Part shown: piece by piece, positions 58,370 to 64,000 of the stretch | Layout of the letters: the number at the start of each line of letters is the position of its first letter | Numbering within the stretch: position 1 is the first letter of the stretch | Assembly (NCBI GenBank): GCA_016648135.1 | Contig: JADDOH010002576.1 | Location: 119,372 to 183,371, forward strand | DNA length: 64,000 bases | DNA from: Agrypnia vestita | Taxonomy: Eukaryota > Arthropoda > Insecta > Trichoptera > Phryganeidae | Reading direction: 5' to 3' | Made by a program: the position numbers and the translations under genes | Notes under the pieces: model-generated | Databases searched by the model: none | What the model saw: the letters and a program-made list of their open reading frames with translations, nothing else | What the model was told of the DNA's origin: nothing

Positions 58370-58640
58370 GCCGTTTCTCCGCGGAGGAAGGCAGGGAGAT
58401 TGACCGCCACACTTCTGTCTTGACCCACGCCTCTCGACTCATCGACATTCCCACATCCTCGCGTGCAGCCCGACGATTGCTGATGCTCCTAATTGCGTCC
58501 CATTAGGAGCGTCTTCCAGTATCTGGTTGTGCTAAGCCTTCGCGGCCATCCCCTCTTTCTGACCTCGTCAACACTTGCTTCATTTGTTCTTATAATGTCA
58601 CTTTTCTTAGATACATTCTGCTAACTGGACTCTGTAAATA
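58370..58640 (-). mobile_element. LINE 3' fragment, same family as 12917-13464
   Basis: CCGCGGAGGAAGGCAGGGAG matches the tail at 12930 and 22745, and the stretch with TCTGGTTGTGCTAAGCCTTC corresponds to the polyprotein end (on the minus strand, EVRKRGWPRRLSTTRYWKTL). Confidence 0.65.
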
Positions 58641-59268
58641 TTGTTAGCCACGAACGCTCATTTTTGAATCTATATTCTTGCATTTCAGTTCTTCGACACA
58701 ATTATTCATATACATGTTGAACAGCCGTGGAGACATTATGCAACCCTAATTGAAATTTTTTGTAATATCAAACTATTGATTCTTATACACATTATTTCCA
58801 CCGCATATGGATGCAATTGCTAGCACAAGTTAACTATTCACCCTGTTACCAGAGAGTACCTTCCGTAACCTATCAGTCTTTTTATAACTATATCGTAAGC
58901 CTTTTACAGTTTGCCCTGTAGTTCCCGCATTCTATTCTCATTGTTTCTAACATACTTTTTTCCCTTCATTTTCGTCATTTATTGAATATCTTGATATTTT
59001 TCACTTACATATTCTCGCGCTTACTCATGTATCATTAACTTAATAAAGGTACATAAATAAATATTAATAAAAAAAAATTGTTCTCGTACTTTGTTTCTCC
59101 TTTCAATGTCAAAAGTTTAAGCCATGCTTTTCTTTTTTTACTTAATGGAAGCTACCTATCATATTTAATTGTTCAAATCAGAACACTCAACTGTTGTTAC
59201 GGAACAAATTCTCGAAAAGATCCTGGATCCCAACTGCACGTGACCTAACTAAAATATTTTCGTTGCAG
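58641..59268. other. AT-rich intron DNA ending in a splice acceptor
   Basis: Ends with ATATTTTCGTTGCAG at 59268; otherwise nothing recognised. Confidence 0.7.
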
Positions 59269-61370
59269 ATATCTTCAGAATACAAGATTCTTCTTCGGAA
59301 AGTCCAACTGTGTCTTCGCCTGCCCATGAAAACCTGCCAACTTTAGAGACCATTACAAAAGCCAAAAAATCTCCCGCTGGGAAGAAGATTTTTTCATGTT
59401 CGCAGTGCGATTATTCCTGCAATTGGAAATCAGACTTAAAACAACATGCACTTAAGCACACTGGAGAGAAACTGTTTTCGTGTTCGCAGTGCGATTATTC
59501 TTGCAATCGTAAACCACACTTAAAACAACATGCGCTTAAGCACACTGGAGAAAAACTATTTTCATGTTCGCAGTGCGATTATTCGTGCCATTGGAAAGCA
59601 AACTTAAAAATGCACGTGCTTAAGCACACTGCAAAGAAATTATTTTCATGTTCGCAGTGCGATTATTCGTGCCATTGGAAATCAAACTTAAAAAAGCACG
59701 TGCTTAAACACACTGCTAAGAAATTATTTTCATGTTCGCAGTGCGATTATTCCTGCAATTGGAAATCAGAATTAAAACAACATGCGCTTAAGCACACTGG
59801 AGAGAAACTATTTTCATGTTCGCAGTGCGATTATTCTTGCAATCGTAAAGCACTCTTAAAACAACATGCGCTTAAGCACTCTGCGGATAAATTATTTTTA
59901 TGTTCGCAGTGCGATTATTCCAGCAATTGGAAATCAAACTTTAAAATGCATGTGCTTAAGCACACTGGAGAGAAATTATTTTCATGTTCGCAGTGCGATT
60001 ATTCCTGCAATCGGATATCAAACTTAAAACAACATGCTCTTAAGCACATTAGAGAGAAACTATTTTCATGTTCGCAGTGCGATTATTCCAGCAATTGGAA
60101 ATCAAACTTTAAAATGCATGTGCTTAAGCACACTGGAGAGAAATTATTTTCATGTTTGCAGTGCGATTATTCCTGCAATTGGAAATCAGACTTAAAACAA
60201 CATGCGCTTAAGCACACTGGAGAAAAACGGTTTTTGTGTTCGCAGTGCGATTATTCTTGCAATCGTCAAGCACAATTAAAACAACATGCGCTTAAGCACA
60301 CTGGAGAGAAATTATTTTCATGTTCGCAGTGCGATTATTCCAGCAATTGGAAATCAGACTTAAAACAACATGCGCTTAAGCACACTGGAGAGAAACTATT
60401 TTCATGTTCGCAGTGCGATTATTCTTGCAATCGTAAAGCACTCTTAAACCGACATGCGCTTAAGCACTCTGCGGATAAATTATTTTCATGCTCGCAGTGC
60501 GATTATTCCTGCAATCAGAAAATATACTTTAAACTACATTCGCTTAAGCACACTGGGCAGAAATTATTTTCATGTTCGCAGTGCGATTATTCCTGCAATC
60601 GGAAATCAGACTTAAAACAACATGCTCTTAAGCACATTAGAGAGAAACTATTTTCATGTTCGCAGTGCGATTATTCTTGCAATCGTAAAGCACACTTAAA
60701 ACAACATGCGCTTAAGCACACTGGAGAGAAATTATTTTCATGTTCGCAGTGCGATTATTCCTGCAATCAGAAAATATACATTAAACTACATTCGCTTAAG
60801 CACACTGGACAGAAATTATTTTCATGTTCGCAGTGCGATTATTCCTGCAATCAGAAATCAGACTTAAAACGACATGCGCTTACGCACAATGCAGAGAAAC
60901 TATTTTCATGTTCTCAGTGCGATTATTCTTGCAATCGCATAGCACACTTAAAACAACATGCGCTTAAGCATACTGGAGAGAAATTATTTTCATGTTCGCA
61001 ATGCGATTATTCTTGCAATCGTAAAGCACTCTTAAAACAACATGCGCTTAAGCACTCTGCGGATAAATTATTTTCATGTTCGCAGTGCGATTATTCCTAC
61101 AATCAGAAATCAGACTTAAAACTACATGCGCTTAAGCACACTGGAGAAAAACTATTTTCATGTTCGCAGTGCGATTACTCGTGCCGTTGGAAATCAAACT
61201 TAAAAATCCATGTGCTTAAGCACACTGGAGATAAATTATTTTCGTGTTCGCAATGTAATTATTCTTGCATTCGTAAATCAAGCTTAAGAGTACACATGCT
61301 TAACCACTCTGGAGCAAACAATTTTGGTGTTCGCAATGCAATTATTCCTCTAAACGGAAATCAGAATTGA
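59269..61370 (+). CDS. C2H2 zinc-finger exon of the plus-strand gene, 23 fingers
   Basis: Starts with two bases of a split codon, then IFRIQDSSSESPTVSSPAH and a basic linker, then 23 tandem fingers of CX2CX12HX3H at 28-residue spacing (protein residues about 99-743). Consensus LFSCSQCDYSCN.KS.LKQH with linker ALKHTGEK; the usual Pro of TGEKP is Leu, and the usual core Phe is Cys. Fingers are nearly identical, varying mainly at helix positions -1 (W/R/Q), 3 (D/H/N/L/E/Y) and 6. Fingers 6, 13 and 20 (RKALL, HSADK) and 8 and 15 (HIREK) recur at a 7-finger period, showing block duplication. After finger 23 a one-base loss near 61324 leads to a stop at 61368-61370. Expected role: sequence-specific nuclear DNA binding; the target is unknown. 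Confidence 0.88.
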
Positions 61371-61917
61371 AACAACATGTGCTTACGCACACTGCAAAGA
61401 AATTGTTTACGCGTGGGCAGTGCGATTATTCCTGCAATCGGAAATCATACTTAAAAATATATGTGCTTAAACACACTGGAGTAAAACAGTTTTCGTGTTC
61501 GCAATGCAACTATTCCTCTAATCGGAAATCAGACTTGAAAGAACGTGCGCTTAAGCTTACTGGAATGAAATTTTTTTCATGTTCGTAGTGCGGTTATTTC
61601 TGCAATTGAAAATCTGCAAATGCAATTAAAACAACATGCGCTTTAGCATGCTTGAGAGAAATTATTTTTATGTTCGCAGTGTGATTATTCCTACAATCAG
61701 AAATCACAATTTAAACTGCATGTACTTAAACATACTGTGGAAAAATTATTGTCATGTTTGCATTGCAATTATTCCTGTAATTGGAAAAATAACACGTTCT
61801 TAAGCAAACTGAAGAGAAATGTTTTCATTTTCACTGTAAAATTATCCGTGCAATCAGAAATCAAGCTTAACCCATAAAACCCGACATGTCAAAACAAAAC
61901 ACGACCGGCGGTGGTGA
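61371..61917 (+). pseudogene. Decayed 3' fingers and original C-terminus of the plus-strand gene
   Basis: The shifted frame continues with about seven more fingers showing progressive damage: a lost first Cys (TRGQC) and His (KIYVLKH) near 61410-61470, lost His residues near 61550, a TAG at about 61587 and frame changes after 61600. The last segment reads KSSLTHKTRHVKTKHDRRW and TGA at 61915-61917, which looks like the ancestral C-terminus. The protein has therefore lost its last fingers. Confidence 0.75.
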
Positions 61918-62586
61918 GTCATTTTAGACCAAGTACGAAATTTCGGTTTTATAATCGTTTTTCGTGACATTTATTATATTTTTTTCATCTCAATCATGAT
62001 TTTATAGAATGGCACGATGTGTCGTAGGGATTTTTATTAGAAAATTAAAGTCTCTTAAAATATATTACTTAAATTGTGCGCGCATTAATACGTGTCATTC
62101 ACGGTCTCAACCGAAACATTCACTGACCGTGAGATGAGACCTTACGCTATCGCCGGCTGGCGTCCTGTAACGAGTGACAGTGGTTTTAAACATTTTACAA
62201 TCTCTGAGTTATTAATCTTAATTTAAAAAAAACTTAAAATATATTACCACGAATTAAAATACTTTAAACAAAATAAAGGAATAGAAAAATTGAAATAATA
62301 GATGAAAAATTACGCATCCTTTTGGATGTGAGGATACAATCGGCTGGTGCTGGTGGACTTGCCTAAACAAAATTTGTCAAGAATCCAACGGCCACTTTTA
62401 TGCGTTGCCCGTTGGGGGAACAAAGAAAAAATCAACAAGTTCATAGATTTACAGAAGATGATAACATTCTTCTTGGGGGGGAGGTTTAAGAGAAACAACT
62501 TTTGCAGACCGTATTTGTGTTTTAATGCTGAGGAGCCTCAACTTAGTTGTGGCGTTAAAGTAAGTAGTAGAACAAATATAAGCAAG
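61918..62586. other. Non-coding DNA
   Basis: An 89-codon open frame (62347-62616) precedes the P-element-like piece but has no recognisable motif of its own. Confidence 0.4.
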
Positions 62587-62812
62587 TGGTCTAGAGTTGG
62601 TAGCCACTGTGTGTGACCAAGGTTCTACTAATGTTGCAGCCCTAAATACGCTGCGTAAAGAAACACAAGAAAAATATACCCGCCTGAACGTAGAAAATAA
62701 AATTTGTGGGTTTGAATTGTTTAATAGGGAAATCGTCTCTATTTATGATGCTCCACACTTACTGAAGGGTTCAAGAAACAAGATGCTTAATAGGCATAAA
62801 TATTATTTTTGA
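62587..62812 (+). pseudogene. P-element/THAP9-type transposase fragment
   Basis: Reads GLELVATVCDQGSTNVAALN, then a variable stretch and IVSIYDAPHLLKGSRNKML before a stop. VATVCDQG.(S/T)N and D.PHLLKG.RN are signature stretches of the P-element/THAP9 transposase family (RNase H-like core, with an Asp in each). A stop lies just upstream in frame and the rest is missing, so this is a relic. No inverted repeats were found before the window ends. Confidence 0.75.
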
Positions 62813-63354
62813 ACAGGAAGGTAGTGCAAGATCTGCCAAGTGGGAGCTCATCGTATAGTCATGACCGGGGATGTGAATTATTTGAAATACATATTTAAAA
62901 TGCAAATACAAAATAAAAAATACCGGGTTTTATTTTTTATTTCATGCTTTGTACTTTTTACACATTTACACACCTTTTTTATGAACGCACTCGTCGTAAG
63001 TGATGCCAATATAAAGACCAACTCTCTTCTGAAGCTAGTGATAATGCCAACAAATATATCTGGAAACACTGCAATAATTAAAAGATGATGACAATAGATT
63101 AAATTCCTTGAACGATATACTACTGTGAAAAAACTTTTCCTTAAATAATATATAATACTTATTAAAGAAGTTCTGCTCTTATTGAATGACCATTTTCATT
63201 TGGTGGAATGATAATGAGAACACACAGACGGAACATGAAAGATGAACAAATATTAGTGTTAAAATCAGTAAAATAAGTGAGTCGCAAAAATCTTAACTAA
63301 CTAAATGTATTTTATTTGAATAAAGGTAAATGAAGAAGTAAAAATGTATTTAAT
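62813..63354. other. Non-coding DNA
   Basis: AT-rich; nothing recognised. Confidence 0.45.
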
Positions 63355-63693
63355 TTGAATAAAGTCTTACGTACTCCAAATGAGAGTGATGCCAGGCGTG
63401 CATTAATAGAACGAGAAAAAAAGAGATATCTAAAAGGCGGACCAATATACATGCCTTGGCAATTACTTCCGATAATACGGCTGGTGAAGAAAACTGGCAA
63501 GCTAAACAAATTTCAAGAAATGGATACAGCAGATTTCATAGATTGTAAACATCTTCAAAGTACTATAGCGAGAAATTTTCATCAAAATACTGAAGGCGAA
63601 AAGGTTTTATGGACAGACATTTGTATGTTAAAATTTGTAAAAAAAATCGTTTTTTATAGGACATCATTTGCCCAAAACAGTTTAAGGAACTAA
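63355..63693 (+). other. Unrecognised open frame, 112 residues
   Basis: The frame (MNKVLRTPNESDARRALIER ... FVKKIVFYRTSFAQN) has a balanced, charged composition with Trp-containing segments (MPWQLLPIIRLV, KVLWTDICMLKFVK), more protein-like than most open frames here. An in-frame stop precedes the ATG, and I saw no splice context. It could be an exon of a transposon-associated gene; no function is proposed. Confidence 0.25.
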
Positions 63694-64000
63694 GATAAAG
63701 TAATGGCGTGATCAAATCAACCAGATACTGGTTTATTTCAATTTAAGACAGGTATAATCAGTGAACATGTGTGAGAAATGTATGAAAGTTGTGGAAGATG
63801 GTGTGCTGTGACAGTTCAGAAGTATGTATCATCTCGGCCTGCCCCTAGTGGAAATGTGGAATTGTTAGTTTGTTGAAAAACATTATTCACCGTTATTAAT
63901 AATATGATATCAGCCTATCTGATATGTTTAATTCCATGTAGTACGTTATGTGGAATTATTTTTAATGTAGCTAGTAGTAGCTGTCAGTTCCACAGAGCGT
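63694..64000. other. Non-coding DNA to window end
   Basis: Nothing recognised. Confidence 0.45.

Overview
The window looks like a repeat-rich piece of an insect chromosome, most likely a moth or butterfly. It is AT-rich, has spliced genes with GT-AG introns, and is packed with transposon families typical of insects: mariner, piggyBac (TTAA duplications), PIF/Harbinger, Helitron-type ends, copia, several non-LTR retrotransposon tails and a tRNA-derived SINE. A degenerate CCTAA tract also fits an insect. The species assignment is an inference; no database search was possible.

Two host gene systems are supported. (1) At 11968-14025 (+) lie the last three exons of a Cdc25/String-type dual-specificity phosphatase; they encode the whole catalytic domain, including the active-site loop HCEFSTQR. 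Its N-terminal exons are not identified with confidence. (2) From about 27 to 62 kb lies a small family of C2H2 zinc-finger genes built from one template: a short acidic first exon (MNR..., with two IKxE/VKxE motifs and the phrase IKQECSEYS or close variants), a phase-1 intron, then one large exon of near-identical 28-residue fingers. The plus-strand gene has exon 1 at 52543-52714 and a 23-finger exon at 59269-61370. A minus-strand gene can be assembled from 45073-45247, a duplicated acidic exon at 43570-43716 and a 7-finger exon at 32964-33712. An orphan first exon sits at 27100-27256 (-). In both finger exons the 5' fingers are open and the 3' fingers are decayed by frameshifts, stops and lost Cys/His; in the minus-strand gene the dead tail also carries two MITE insertions. 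The 45 kb and 52 kb first exons point away from each other and share promoter-proximal sequence, so they look like an inverted duplication.

Layout: 0-3.6 kb, a 3 kb terminal-inverted-repeat element with a Harbinger-like element nested in it; 4-11.9 kb, intergenic or possibly Cdc25 intron, with foldback elements, a near-perfect 72-bp-arm hairpin and a microsatellite-flanked element; 12-14 kb Cdc25; 15.8-23.5 kb a transposon field (Tc1-type MITE, 530-bp foldback, heat-shock-element cluster beside a Helitron-like end, piggyBac derivative, 73-bp minisatellite, mariner, LINE tails); 25-32 kb repeats, the orphan exon, a SINE and the zinc-finger tail; 33-35.4 kb the finger exon and a copia relic; 35.5-43.5 kb satellites and very AT-rich sequence; 43.5-52.7 kb the acidic exons around long repeat blocks; 53-59 kb the repeat-filled intron; 59.3-61.9 kb the large finger exon; 62-64 kb a P-element-like transposase remnant.

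No single new biological system is claimed. The observations most worth checking are the modular zinc-finger family with eroding 3' fingers, the dense heat-shock-element cluster in transposon-like DNA at 17.1 kb, and several structured repeats.
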